A stretch of 64,000 nt of DNA from Halovulum sp039180525. GTDB taxonomy: Bacteria; Pseudomonadota; Alphaproteobacteria; Rhodobacterales; Rhodobacteraceae. Made by a program: the position numbers and the translations under genes. The DNA lies in the NCBI GenBank assembly GCA_039180525.1, contig JBCDDF010000003.1, positions 107,944 to 171,943 on the forward strand, read 5' to 3'. Of the stretch, positions 33,827-42,138 are shown piece after piece (within the stretch, counting starts at the first letter, position 1; every line of letters starts with the position of its first letter). The notes under the pieces were generated by a model. That model was not told the origin of the DNA. It did no database searches and was given only the letters and a program-made list of their open reading frames with translations.

Positions 33827-33868
33827 AGACCAAAACCGTTTCAGACTGAATCAGTCTGATCCGTTTTT
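33827..33868 (-). repeat. 42-nt palindromic repeat, copy 2 (after the DMT gene)
   Basis: Same structure and orientation as the copy at 27549-27590, with A instead of G in the hairpin loop as the only difference. It begins three nt after the stop of the DMT transporter gene and lies upstream of the imuA promoter. The two copies bracket the whole SOS cassette as direct repeats about 6.3 kb apart. Confidence 0.85.
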
Positions 33869-33871
33869 GCT

Positions 33872-34807
33872 CTAAGAAACCTGTCTTCGCCTTGCGGCCC
33901 GGCCTCTTTCTGCCGCCGCCACCGCCGCCCCCGACAGGACCAGAGGCATCGCAACAAGAAAGCTTGTCGTCATCGGCAGCCTGAAGATCAGCAGATCCGC
34001 CAACACGGGCCAAAGCAAGGCGACATATTCGAATGGTGCGAGCCGGGAGGCTTCGGCGTAGCGGAAGGCCAGGGTCATGGCGATATGGGCGAACCCGCCG
34101 ACCAGCCCTGCGCTGACCAGTAGAACCAGCGCCCAACCGCCGGGCATGACCCAGCCCCAGGGCAGTGTCACCAAGGCGCCGGCCATGGAGGCGATCACGA
34201 AGTAAAGCGCGATGGCGCCGGGGCTTTCGGTGCGGTTCAGGCTGCGCACCATGATCAATGCAAGTGCGGTAAGCCCGGCCGATAGAAGCCCCAGCGAAAT
34301 GCCCGCCAGGCGAGCACCGTCGCCAGCACTCGCACCAGCGCCCACGCTGTTTCCGGCACCGCCGCCACCGAGTTCGGGCCAGACCATAACGACCACCCCG
34401 GCAAAGCCAAGCGCCAGCCCGGCGACCCGCCAGATCGTCAGCCGTTCGCGCAACAAACCCACCGCGGCGATGGCCATCAGGATGGGCGCTAGCTGGGCAA
34501 GCAGGATCGCCTCGGCCACGTTGAGCCGCGCGACGGCGGCGAAGGACGCAAACAGCGCGCATGCGCCGAAACTCGCCCGTAGAACGTGGCCAAAGGGCCG
34601 TTTGGTGGCCAGACCTTGGGGAAATTCACCCCGAAGCCACAGGAACACGATCAGCGGCAACAGGGCGAACGCGGACCGGAAAAAGACGATCTCTCCCAGC
34701 GGGATTGCGTCGCTGACGGCTTTGACGCAGATCAGCATGCCGGCGAAAAGCAGCCCGGACAAAAGCCGCAATCCGATGGCCAGGCCCGGATTGTCGCCGC
34801 CGGTCAC
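33872..34807 (-). CDS. DMT-superfamily (EamA) transporter
   Basis: A 311-residue membrane protein with two EamA repeats of about five helices each. The first includes LLSGLLFAGMLICVKAVSD, EIVFFRSAFALLPLI and ASFGACALFASFAAVARLNVAEAILLAQLAPILMAI; the second ends with PFEYVALLWPVLADLLIFR. An unusual Gly/Ala/Ser-rich linker (GGGGAGNSVGAGASAGDGA) lies between the halves. The GTG start at 34807 overlaps the stop of the ABC permease gene (GTGA), making this the last gene of the six-gene operon. Substrate unknown; drug or metabolite efflux is usual for the family. Confidence 0.87.
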   Translation of the reverse strand: MTGGDNPGLAIGLRLLSGLLFAGMLICVKAVSDAIPLGEIVFFRSAFALLPLIVFLWLRGEFPQGLATKRPFGHVLRASFGACALFASFAAVARLNVAEAILLAQLAPILMAIAAVGLLRERLTIWRVAGLALGFAGVVVMVWPELGGGGAGNSVGAGASAGDGARLAGISLGLLSAGLTALALIMVRSLNRTESPGAIALYFVIASMAGALVTLPWGWVMPGGWALVLLVSAGLVGGFAHIAMTLAFRYAEASRLAPFEYVALLWPVLADLLIFRLPMTTSFLVAMPLVLSGAAVAAAERGRAARRRQVS

Positions 34808-35598
34808 GCCTGTGCCTCCCGTTTCGCCAGCGCGTCGCGCAGCGCATCGCCGGCCAGATTGATCGCCAGGACCGACGCGACGACCGCGAGCCCCGGCCAG
34901 ATCATCTGAAGCGGGGTGGAGCGCATGTGGATGCGGGCATCGAGCAGCATCGCGCCCCATTCCGGTGCCGGCGGCTGAATGCCGAAGCCAAGGAAGCCCA
35001 GGGTGGAAATGCCCAGGATCGCACGGGCGAACATCCCCGTCCAAACCACCGTCAGCGACGGCAGCAGCGCGGGCAGATAGTGCCAGCGCGCGATCGCCAG
35101 CGGCGACACCCCGGCCAGCCGGGCCTGGACGACATAGCCGCGGGTTTTCAGCGCCAGGCCGATCCCGCGCGCGACGCGGGCATATCGCATCCACCCCGTG
35201 ACCGTCAGCGCAAAGATCAGGCTATTCGTGCTTGCGCCTAGAACGCCGGCGATGACCACTGCGGCGACGAGTTCGGGGAAGGCCAGAAACGTATCGGTGG
35301 CGCGCATCGCGGCCCAGTCGGTCAATCGCCCGCCAACGGCTGCCACCAGTCCGACCAGCGTGCCGATCAAAAGTCCCATGACCGAGATAAGAAAGGCCAG
35401 GCCCAGCGACCAGCGCGCGCCGTGCAACAGTCGCGAAAGAATGTCCCGGCCCAACGCGTCGGTGCCAAGCCAGCCGGCGCCCCCGGGCGGGCTGAGCCGG
35501 TTCGGAATGTCGATGGCGGTGGGATCCTGCGGCGCCAGCAGCGGGCCGAACATGGCCAGGGACAGGAATAGGATGGTCAGAACCAGGACGCTACGCAT
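34804..35598 (-). CDS. ABC transporter permease, DppC/NikC type
   Basis: A 264-residue inner-membrane permease. An N-terminal helix is followed by LLAPQDPTAIDIPNRLSPPG and WLGTDALGRDILSRLLHGARWSLGLAF, the standard DppC signature. The EAA loop region appears as IGLALKTRGYVVQARLAGVSPLAIARWHYLP. The ATG at 35598 follows GGGGGCCAGG and overlaps the upstream permease by 8 nt; an in-frame ATG 24 nt earlier is an alternative. It pairs with the DppB-type permease to form the channel. Confidence 0.9.
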   Translation of the reverse strand: MRSVLVLTILFLSLAMFGPLLAPQDPTAIDIPNRLSPPGGAGWLGTDALGRDILSRLLHGARWSLGLAFLISVMGLLIGTLVGLVAAVGGRLTDWAAMRATDTFLAFPELVAAVVIAGVLGASTNSLIFALTVTGWMRYARVARGIGLALKTRGYVVQARLAGVSPLAIARWHYLPALLPSLTVVWTGMFARAILGISTLGFLGFGIQPPAPEWGAMLLDARIHMRSTPLQMIWPGLAVVASVLAINLAGDALRDALAKREAQA

Positions 35599-36529
35599 CC
35601 TGGCCCCCGATGCGCGGGTCAAGCGCGCGATAGATGATGTCGATCGCCAGGTTGACGGTCACGAACAAAAGCGCCGCCACCACGACCACCGCCTGCACCT
35701 TTGGAAAATCGCGTGCCAGGATCGCGCTGACCAGAAAACTGCCGAGGCCGGGCCGGGCAAAAATGACCTCCACCGCCACCACGCCCTCTAGCAGAAAGGC
35801 CAGTTCCAGCCCGAAGACGGTCACGACCGGGACGGCGGCATGCGGGGCGACATGGTCGCGCTCGATGGCGCGGTGGCGGACGCCGCGGCGGTGAAAGGCG
35901 GGCAGGAATGGCTGCGCGCGCGCCTCCAACATGCCGGATCGCAGGATGCGGGTCAGCGATGCCGCCACCCCCAGGCCCAGGGTCAGCGCGGGCAGGACAA
36001 TATGCGCCGCCGTGCGTGCGCCCATCGCGGGCAGCCATGCCAGTTGAACGGCGAACAGCAGGACCAAAAGCAGGCCCAGCCAATAGGCCGGGATCGCCAC
36101 GCCGATGGAGGCCAGGCCGACCGCGAACCGGTCCAGCCAGCCGCCGGGCCGCATCGTGGCCAACAGCGCAAGCGGGACCGAGACCGCGATCCCGATCAGC
36201 AATGCCAGCGCGGCCAAGGGCACGGTGTAGGATATGGCGGCGACCAGTTCGGGCCAGACATCGCGGCCGGTGACCGTGGATTGGCCGAAATCGCCCGCCA
36301 GAAGCGGCCGCAGCCAGGACCAGAACGCGGCCCAGAAACCGCTGTCGAACCCCGCCTCTGCGCGGACCTGTTCCAGCACGGCGTCGGGGACGACCGCATT
36401 GAACCGCGCCAGGGCGACAGCCAGGGCCGGATCGCCCGGCGCGTGCCACAGCAGCGCGAATGTCGCCAGCGCGGTTCCCGCAAGGACGACGACCGCGCGC
36501 AACACGAGCCCCAGGATCAGCCGGATCAT
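35591..36529 (-). CDS. ABC transporter permease, DppB/NikB type
   Basis: A 312-residue permease with six predicted helices. ALLWHAPGDPALAVALARF, FGQSTVTGRDVWPELVAAISYTVPLA and AVGLASIGVAIPAYWLGLLLVLLFAV are family hallmarks. The EAA loop (residues about 205-235) aligns without gaps to the family but is divergent, with FLPAFHRRGV where YIRTARAKG is usual. I checked the other two frames there and found no sign of a frameshift. The stop overlaps the next permease; the start overlaps the ATPase gene by 4 nt. Confidence 0.9.
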   Translation of the reverse strand: MIRLILGLVLRAVVVLAGTALATFALLWHAPGDPALAVALARFNAVVPDAVLEQVRAEAGFDSGFWAAFWSWLRPLLAGDFGQSTVTGRDVWPELVAAISYTVPLAALALLIGIAVSVPLALLATMRPGGWLDRFAVGLASIGVAIPAYWLGLLLVLLFAVQLAWLPAMGARTAAHIVLPALTLGLGVAASLTRILRSGMLEARAQPFLPAFHRRGVRHRAIERDHVAPHAAVPVVTVFGLELAFLLEGVVAVEVIFARPGLGSFLVSAILARDFPKVQAVVVVAALLFVTVNLAIDIIYRALDPRIGGQDA

Positions 36530-37251
36530 GCCACGCGCTCTAACGCGCCCAGCGCGAAAGCCGCGGCGTGCAGGGTGCGGCCATAGTCGGTCTGCGGCGC
36601 CGCGATGAACGCTTTGGCCGCGCCGCTTTCCTCGATCCGCCCGGCGCGCAGCACGGCGATGTCGTCGGCATAGGCGGCCGCGTATCCCAGATCATGGGTC
36701 ACGATCAGCGCAGCGAAGCCCTCCTCCGCCTGCAACTCCGCGATCAGCCTGGCCGTGTGTTTTTGCGTCACCGCATCCAGTGCCGACAGCGGTTCGTCAA
36801 AAAGAACCAGCGGCGGGGCGGCGATCAGCGCGCGCAGGATACCGATGCGCTGAGCCTGGCCGATGGACACCGCGGACGGGCGCCGGTCCAGCAGATCCGG
36901 CGCGATCTCCAGCCCGCCGCACAGACGCTCCAGCCGGGCCCGGTCGACCGGGCGGCGTTGCGCGGTGAGCGGCTCCATCACCGAACGGCAAAGCGACATG
37001 GAAGGGTTAAAGGCGCTGCGCGGTTCCTGCATCACCAACGCGGGCCGGCTGGCACGCACCGGCGCATCGGCCCAGGAGACGCAGCCGGTCGCGCAGCGCA
37101 CCAGCCCCAGTATCGCCGCGATCAGCGTCGACTTTCCCGATCCGCTTTCGCCGACGACGGCCAGCGTGCGACCGGGCGCAAGCGTCAAGGAGATGTCGCG
37201 CAATGCCACGGTCCTGCCGCGGCGCACAGAGATGCGGTCCACCTTCAGCAT
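36526..37251 (-). CDS. ABC transporter ATP-binding protein, NikE/DppF type, with altered signature motif
   Basis: A 241-residue nucleotide-binding subunit. Walker A is GESGSGKST, the Q-loop lies in VMQEPRSAFNP, Walker B is LVLFDEPLSALDAV and the switch His is in LIVTHDLGYAA. The signature reads VSIGQAQRIGI, so the first Gly of the usual LSGGQ is Ile. It is short and lacks the C-terminal oligopeptide/dipeptide extension, more like NikE than DppF. The ATG at 37251 overlaps the stop of the partner ATPase by 7 nt. Confidence 0.9.
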   Translation of the reverse strand: MLKVDRISVRRGRTVALRDISLTLAPGRTLAVVGESGSGKSTLIAAILGLVRCATGCVSWADAPVRASRPALVMQEPRSAFNPSMSLCRSVMEPLTAQRRPVDRARLERLCGGLEIAPDLLDRRPSAVSIGQAQRIGILRALIAAPPLVLFDEPLSALDAVTQKHTARLIAELQAEEGFAALIVTHDLGYAAAYADDIAVLRAGRIEESGAAKAFIAAPQTDYGRTLHAAAFALGALERVA

Positions 37252-37931
37252 GGCAACTCCAGCCAGTTGCGATGGGCGCAAAGCGCCTGTGCCGCTTCGG
37301 TCTTGGGGGCTGACAGGAACAGTTTGACCGGTGCATCTTCCACCATCCGGCCGGCCTCCATCACCTTCAGCCGGGACACGCGCCGGGCGACCAGCCCAAG
37401 GTCATGGGTGATCAACAACAGCGCCGTTTGACGATCGGCCAGATAGGTCTCCAGCAGATCCATCGTGCGTGCCGCGACCACCGGGTCGAGCGCGGAGGTT
37501 GGTTCGTCCATGACCAGCAGATCCGGCGTGCCCAGCAAGGCCATGGCGATGACAAAGCGTTGCTGCATGCCCCGGCTCCAGCCCCAGGGCCGCTTGCGCA
37601 GGTCGCCGGTCTCGATCCGCAGTGCCGCGAACAGCGCCCGCCGGCGCGCGGCGTCGGGTCCCAGGCCCAGCGCGCGTTCCGCTTCGCGCCAGTGGAACCG
37701 CATAGAGCGGAGCGGGTCCAACGCCTCGTCCGGGCTTTGCGGGACATGAGCCACGCTTTGGCCACGCTCCCGCAGGGCATCCACCAGCGCGTGACCCAGC
37801 GTCGACTTTCCGGAGCCCGATGCGCCGACCAGCCCGACCCGTTCGCCCGGATCGATATCCACGTCGGTGGGATGTAGAATGGTACGGCCCGAGCGTGTGA
37901 CGCTCAGGCCGGTGACAGAGATGGCGGTCAT
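37245..37931 (-). CDS. ABC transporter ATP-binding protein, NikD/DppD type, with altered signature motif
   Basis: A 228-residue nucleotide-binding subunit. Walker A is GASGSGKST, the Q-loop AHVPQSPDEALDP, Walker B LLVMDEPTSALDP and the switch His is in LLLITHDLGL. The signature reads WSRGMQQRFVIAMAL, so the first Gly of SGG is Arg, the same position altered in its partner. It is shorter than DppD and lacks the iron-sulfur-like C-terminal region, in line with NikD. The start overlaps the binding-protein stop by 4 nt. Confidence 0.9.
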   Translation of the reverse strand: MTAISVTGLSVTRSGRTILHPTDVDIDPGERVGLVGASGSGKSTLGHALVDALRERGQSVAHVPQSPDEALDPLRSMRFHWREAERALGLGPDAARRRALFAALRIETGDLRKRPWGWSRGMQQRFVIAMALLGTPDLLVMDEPTSALDPVVAARTMDLLETYLADRQTALLLITHDLGLVARRVSRLKVMEAGRMVEDAPVKLFLSAPKTEAAQALCAHRNWLELPC

Positions 37932-39451
37932 TCGGAGAAGGCGGTCTCGTGCGTGATCCAGTAGGTCTCTGTCGGGTGAACGGCATAGCCGGTCAGACCA
38001 GCGCGCGCGACATTGACCTGAGACACGTGAAAAACAGGGATCATCGCCGCGTCTTCGAACACGATCTCCTGCACGCGATCGTAGATCTCCTCTCGCCCGG
38101 CCTGGTCGAAGGTCGTTCGCCCATCGGCCAGCAACTGGTCGAGTTCCGGGTTGTCGTAGCCGCCCGAATTCGACCCGCCGGTGGATTTCAAAAGCGCCTC
38201 AAGCACCGCGCCCGGGTCACCTTGCGGCGTCGTCACCCACGCCTGCAGGAACATGTCGGCATCGCCCGCCGCGACAGCGTCGTTGCTGGCGCCGTATTCA
38301 CCGACACTGATGGTCGCGGAAACCCCGATCGCCTGAAGAAATGCTTGCGTGAGTTCCGCCGTCGGCGGGAGGGCCGCGCGCGACGAATAGGTCACGATGT
38401 CGATTTCAAGCGGTGCCCCGTCCAGCATCCAGCGGCCGCCTTCCTTCACCGCGCCGGCCTCTGCCAGCAGATCCTCGGCCAGGGCGGGGTCGTAGACCGG
38501 ATCGATATCCGCCGCCCAGCCCATGCCTGCCGGATAGATCGTGCCGGCGGGCAGGCCGCCAACGCCCGAAAGTGTTGCATCGACAATGCCCTGGCGATCG
38601 ATGGCCGCCGAAACCGCGCGGCGGATCAGCGGGTTCGCCATCGGCCCGGACCGGGCATTCACCGTATAGAAGTAAAGCCGGGCCGTAGGCGCGGAAAAGC
38701 CCATAGCACCGGTTTCCTGGATGCGGGCGAAATCGCTTTCGGGATAGTTGATGACCATATCGACCTCGCCGGCCTCGAAAGCCAGCGCGGAGGCACCGGG
38801 ATCGGGAATGCCCACAACCCGAACCTCCTCAAAGCCGGGGGCGCCCAGGCGATAGTCGGCATTCGCCTCGACCCGATAAAGCTGCTCCGGCACCGCCTCG
38901 CGGAAAATGTAGGGGCCAGTGGCATTGATCGGGAAGTCTTCCGACGCAGGGCCCAGGACCGCGATGCCCGGCTCTGACAGGGTCCAGGGGAAAGCGGCGT
39001 TGGGGCTGTTGGTCTGGAACACCACGACCCGGTCGCCATCCACCGACATGGACGCAAGATCCAGCAGGTTCGCGATCCGGGCATTGTGGCCGGGGTGGTT
39101 TTCGTCGGAAATCGACGCGATCGCATCCACAACCGCCTGCGCGGTCACGGCGGTGCCGTCATGGAACCGAAGCCCTTCGCGCAATGTCACCCGCCATTCG
39201 GTGGGTGCGGACTGCTCGATCCCTTCCGCCAGGCGCGGATACAGGCCCAATTCGTAGTCGATGCCCATCAGCGTTTCGGTCACGCCGGTCTGGTTCGACA
39301 TCCAGCCATTGTAGCCCGCGCGCGGGTCCGGCACCTCGGCCGTCGGTCCGAAGCCGACGGAGATCGTGAAGCTGCCGTCCTGGGCCGAGAGCGGCAGCGC
39401 CGTCGACAGAGATAGAATAGCGGCAGCGGCAAGCCGCGTCACAACAGACAT
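37928..39451 (-). CDS. ABC transporter substrate-binding protein (SBP_bac_5, NikA/DppA type)
   Basis: A 507-residue exported binding protein. The signal peptide SVVTRLAAAAILSLSTALPLSAQ ends near residue 23. Family blocks are GVTETLMGIDYELGLYPRLAE, WRVTLREGLRFHDGTAVTAQAVVDAI, NPLIRRAVSAAIDRQGIV and TYSSRAALPPTAELTQAFLQAIGV. The ATG at 39451 has AAGGAA eight nt upstream. The family binds peptides, nickel chelates, heme or oligosaccharides; the short Nik-like ATPases favour a metal complex or small peptide, but the ligand cannot be assigned. It is the first gene of a six-gene operon. Confidence 0.9.
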   Translation of the reverse strand: MSVVTRLAAAAILSLSTALPLSAQDGSFTISVGFGPTAEVPDPRAGYNGWMSNQTGVTETLMGIDYELGLYPRLAEGIEQSAPTEWRVTLREGLRFHDGTAVTAQAVVDAIASISDENHPGHNARIANLLDLASMSVDGDRVVVFQTNSPNAAFPWTLSEPGIAVLGPASEDFPINATGPYIFREAVPEQLYRVEANADYRLGAPGFEEVRVVGIPDPGASALAFEAGEVDMVINYPESDFARIQETGAMGFSAPTARLYFYTVNARSGPMANPLIRRAVSAAIDRQGIVDATLSGVGGLPAGTIYPAGMGWAADIDPVYDPALAEDLLAEAGAVKEGGRWMLDGAPLEIDIVTYSSRAALPPTAELTQAFLQAIGVSATISVGEYGASNDAVAAGDADMFLQAWVTTPQGDPGAVLEALLKSTGGSNSGGYDNPELDQLLADGRTTFDQAGREEIYDRVQEIVFEDAAMIPVFHVSQVNVARAGLTGYAVHPTETYWITHETAFSE

Positions 39452-39608
39452 TGAGTGTTCCTTGTGCTGGTGGGGGATCGGCTGGCGGCGCGCGTGCTTT
39501 TCCCTGGTGATAGTATTTGCGCCGGTCGAAGGCGGCAAGTGATGCTTGCCCTGTCGGCAGTGGCGCGCCGGGATGGCGGGTGCCGCGATCGGGTTCCGAT
39601 TTCGCGGC

Positions 39609-40244
39609 CTAGGGGTCGTGCTCCGGTTCGGGATCGGGGTCCAGCACCATCAGCAATCGCGTCTCTCCGGTGCCTTCGATGGGCGGGGACCGATGCAAGA
39701 GCCCCGAAGCCGGTGTCCGCGGGCAAAGGCTGCCGCGTATCAGCATCGGCGCCCCGGTCGGCACGGTAAAGGCGCGGGGCGGTTCCGCGCCATCGGTGGA
39801 AATGCCGTATTGGGTGCCGAGGCCCCGATAGGTGCAGATCAGCCGCGCGGTGATTGCGTCGATATGGAACCGGCGGCAGGCGTTCGTGGTGACGATCTGA
39901 AGCCGCAAATGCAGCCACTTGGCCTGCATCAGTCCGGCAAAGATGTCGGCCAGCGCGGCGATATCGTCAACCAGCCAATCACGGTGCGCAACCTGCGGCA
40001 TGCCCGCCGCGTCACAGATCCGCAACGCCGTGTCGCGCGCGGTGTCGGGGCGCAGGGTGACGCGCGCGTCGGGCAATTGCGCGGGCGGCAGCGTGTCGAT
40101 CCAGGTTTGAAACCCCGGTGGGGGCTGGCGCCGCCAGATCGCAGCGGCGCATCCCGGGCGGCGAAAGACGGACAGCCCCTGCGGCGTATCCGCAACGCCG
40201 ACACCTATGGCGGCATCCCGCACGACGTCCCGAACGGGTGTCAT
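39609..40244 (-). CDS. DUF1826 domain-containing protein
   Basis: A 211-residue cytoplasmic protein of the DUF1826 family, whose function is unknown. Family features are FRRPGCAAAIWRR, LVDDIAALADIFAGLMQAKWLHLRLQIV, CRRFHIDAITARLICTYRGLGTQY and the C-terminal LLHRSPPIEGTGETRLLMVLDP. The His residues in FHID and LLHRSPP and the nearby Cys are possible metal ligands (inference). DUF1826 genes often travel with CobW-family metal GTPases, and here one lies two genes upstream on the same strand. Confidence 0.8.
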   Translation of the reverse strand: MTPVRDVVRDAAIGVGVADTPQGLSVFRRPGCAAAIWRRQPPPGFQTWIDTLPPAQLPDARVTLRPDTARDTALRICDAAGMPQVAHRDWLVDDIAALADIFAGLMQAKWLHLRLQIVTTNACRRFHIDAITARLICTYRGLGTQYGISTDGAEPPRAFTVPTGAPMLIRGSLCPRTPASGLLHRSPPIEGTGETRLLMVLDPDPEPEHDP

Positions 40245-40300
40245 GTCTGCCCGCCTGGTTCGGATATGCGAGGGAGTGCCGCCATGAAACGTCTGACTAT

Positions 40301-40768
40301 CTATGGCTGATAGGGCAGCGATGAGTGGTGCAGCACGATCCGCGCGACGACGTCCGTGTCCATCTTGTAGCCGAAGCTCTTGTCGACCTTGGTCACCTGT
40401 CCGTCCTTATCCGTCATCGTGATCCAGCCCATCCACATGCCGACATCGCCTTCGATAAAGCTCGCGGCCGTCTCCGACGTGACCTCTCGCCAACCTTTGA
40501 TCCCGAACCCGCCGTCATTGGGATACTCGGGATCATGGCCGATGAAATACGACAGCGCGCCTTTCTTGTTGGTGCGAAACGTCTGCGCGCCCCCGCTGAG
40601 CGTCGGTTTGAACAGCACCGGCCCCAGATTGTAGCCATAGGCCGCGTCCAGCACCGCATTGGCCACCTCACGGGCGCCGTCGATGCCGTTTTCCTCGAAG
40701 GCACGGGAAATCGCGATGAGCCCGTCGCCCCATGCGGCCCGCGCCGCGGCTAGATCCTGATCGTTCAT
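40301..40768 (-). CDS. NTF2/SnoaL-like protein of a CobW-associated cluster
   Basis: A 155-residue cytoplasmic protein. It starts DLAAARAAWGDGLIAISRAFEENG and contains LDAAYGYNLGPVLFKPT, RTNKKGALSYFIGHDPEYPNDGGFGIKGW, IEGDVGMWMGWITMTDKDGQVTKVDKSFGYK and ends VARIVLHHSSLPYQP. The helix-plus-curved-sheet pattern suggests an NTF2-like cone fold. I recall relatives carrying unrelated names in databases, so such labels should be treated with caution. Function unknown. AGGAGG lies about 14 nt upstream of the chosen ATG; it follows cobW by 54 nt on the same strand. Confidence 0.6.
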   Translation of the reverse strand: MNDQDLAAARAAWGDGLIAISRAFEENGIDGAREVANAVLDAAYGYNLGPVLFKPTLSGGAQTFRTNKKGALSYFIGHDPEYPNDGGFGIKGWREVTSETAASFIEGDVGMWMGWITMTDKDGQVTKVDKSFGYKMDTDVVARIVLHHSSLPYQP

Positions 40769-40822
40769 GAACGTGTATCTCCCTCCTTTTCGCGGGGGGT
40801 TTTGCATGTTTGAACGCCGGGG

Positions 40823-42034
40823 TCACGCCGCTACCTCGGCGCGGTGCCAAACCGGGAATGGGTCGGGCAGTTCGGGCAGAGCCTCCGGTCCGGGCGCGTC
40901 GGTCTCCGGCAGCAATGCGGCGTCAAGGGCCGCCGTCAAAGCTGGCCAGTTGATCGCTGCGCCGATAAAGACGATCTCCTGCCGCCGGTCGCCCCAGGGT
41001 TCGACCCAATGCCGTGACAGATAGGCGGCTGCACGCACCTCATCCGGCCATCGCGCTTTCGGAACCGCGGCCCACCAGGTGCCCAGCGGCCTGACGCTCG
41101 ACACGGCGCCGGCCAGCGAAAACTCGGCCACCCAATCGGGGCGCGTGGCGATCCAAAAGTGGCCTTTGGCGCGGATGACATTCGGCAATGCACCCTGCAG
41201 CACGGTCTTGATCTTTTCCGGAACGAAAGGCCGGCGGGCGCGATAAACGAAGCTTTGCACGCCGTATTCTTCGGTTTCGGGCACATGGTCGGCGAAGCCA
41301 TAGAGTTCCTTCGCCCACATCGGGTGTTCATGCGCCTTCTCGAAGTCGAACAAGCCGGTATCCAGAATCGCATCGGTGGGAACATCGGAATGGTTGGTTT
41401 CCATGATCCGCGCATCCGCGTTCAGGCTGCGGATGATCTTGCGCGCCGCGTCGGTGCGCCGAGGCCCGGCATCCGCGACCTTGTTCAGGACAACCACATC
41501 GGCAAACTCGATCTGATCGGTCAAAAGATGCACGAGAGTGCGCTGATCCTGATCGCCCATTGTCTCTCCGCGGTCGTGCAGGAAATCGTGGCTGGCGTAA
41601 TCCTCAAGGAGGTTCACCGCATCGACCACCGTCACCATGGTGTCGAGACGCGAGACATCCGACAGGCTTTCACCGTCTTGGTCGCGAAACTCGAATGTCG
41701 CCGCGACCGGAAGCGGTTCGGATATGCCGGTCGACTCGATCAGCAGATAGTCAAAGCGCCCTTCGCCCGCCAGGCGGCGCACCTCTGCCAGCAGATCGTC
41801 GCGCAAGGTGCAGCAGATGCATCCATTCGACATTTCGACCAGCGTTTCGTCGGTCCGCGACAGTTGGGTGTCAGCGCGCACCAGGTCGGCGTCGATGTTC
41901 ACCTCTGACATATCGTTGACGATGACCGCAACGCGCCGCCCCTCTCGATTGTTCAACACCCGATTGAGCAGCGTCGTCTTCCCCGCGCCCAGAAATCCGG
42001 AAAGCACCGTGACGGGAAGGCGGCGGTCTGACAT
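40823..42034 (-). CDS. CobW/COG0523-family GTP-binding metallochaperone
   Basis: A 403-residue G3E-family P-loop GTPase. Walker A is LSGFLGAGKTTLLN, the metal-binding CxCC motif lies in SNGCICCTLRDDL, and the guanine-specificity region reads VVLNKVAD. The C-terminal CobW domain follows (FVYRARRPFVPEKI onwards). COG0523 proteins deliver zinc or other metals to client enzymes, often under zinc limitation (ZigA/ZagA type). Linkage with DUF1826 and a nearby Zur-znu operon supports a zinc role (inference). It is divergent from an Rrf2 regulator, with a palindrome in the shared promoter. Confidence 0.88.
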   Translation of the reverse strand: MSDRRLPVTVLSGFLGAGKTTLLNRVLNNREGRRVAVIVNDMSEVNIDADLVRADTQLSRTDETLVEMSNGCICCTLRDDLLAEVRRLAGEGRFDYLLIESTGISEPLPVAATFEFRDQDGESLSDVSRLDTMVTVVDAVNLLEDYASHDFLHDRGETMGDQDQRTLVHLLTDQIEFADVVVLNKVADAGPRRTDAARKIIRSLNADARIMETNHSDVPTDAILDTGLFDFEKAHEHPMWAKELYGFADHVPETEEYGVQSFVYRARRPFVPEKIKTVLQGALPNVIRAKGHFWIATRPDWVAEFSLAGAVSSVRPLGTWWAAVPKARWPDEVRAAAYLSRHWVEPWGDRRQEIVFIGAAINWPALTAALDAALLPETDAPGPEALPELPDPFPVWHRAEVAA

Positions 42035-42064
42035 GACTGGCTCCTCAGCTGGCGTCGAGATCAG

Positions 42065-42081
42065 GTAACTTATCCAGTTAC
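42065..42081. promoter_or_regulatory. Palindromic operator candidate between cobW-type gene and rrf2-type gene
   Basis: GTAACT-TATCC-AGTTAC is a perfect 6-bp inverted repeat with a 5-nt centre, 31 nt upstream of the CobW-type gene and 57 nt upstream of the Rrf2-type regulator. It does not resemble the Zur-like box at 48415. The adjacent Rrf2 protein is the most likely ligand (inference). Confidence 0.6.
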
Positions 42082-42138
42082 TAGATCAATGCAACAGTGA
42101 ATGTTACGTATAGCCCCGGTTTCGGAGAAAACCTGACG

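Noticed and set aside
35870..35945. Suspected double frameshift in the DppB-type permease EAA loop
   Set aside because: The region aligns without gaps to the family and neither alternative frame gives a better match, so it is divergence rather than frameshift.
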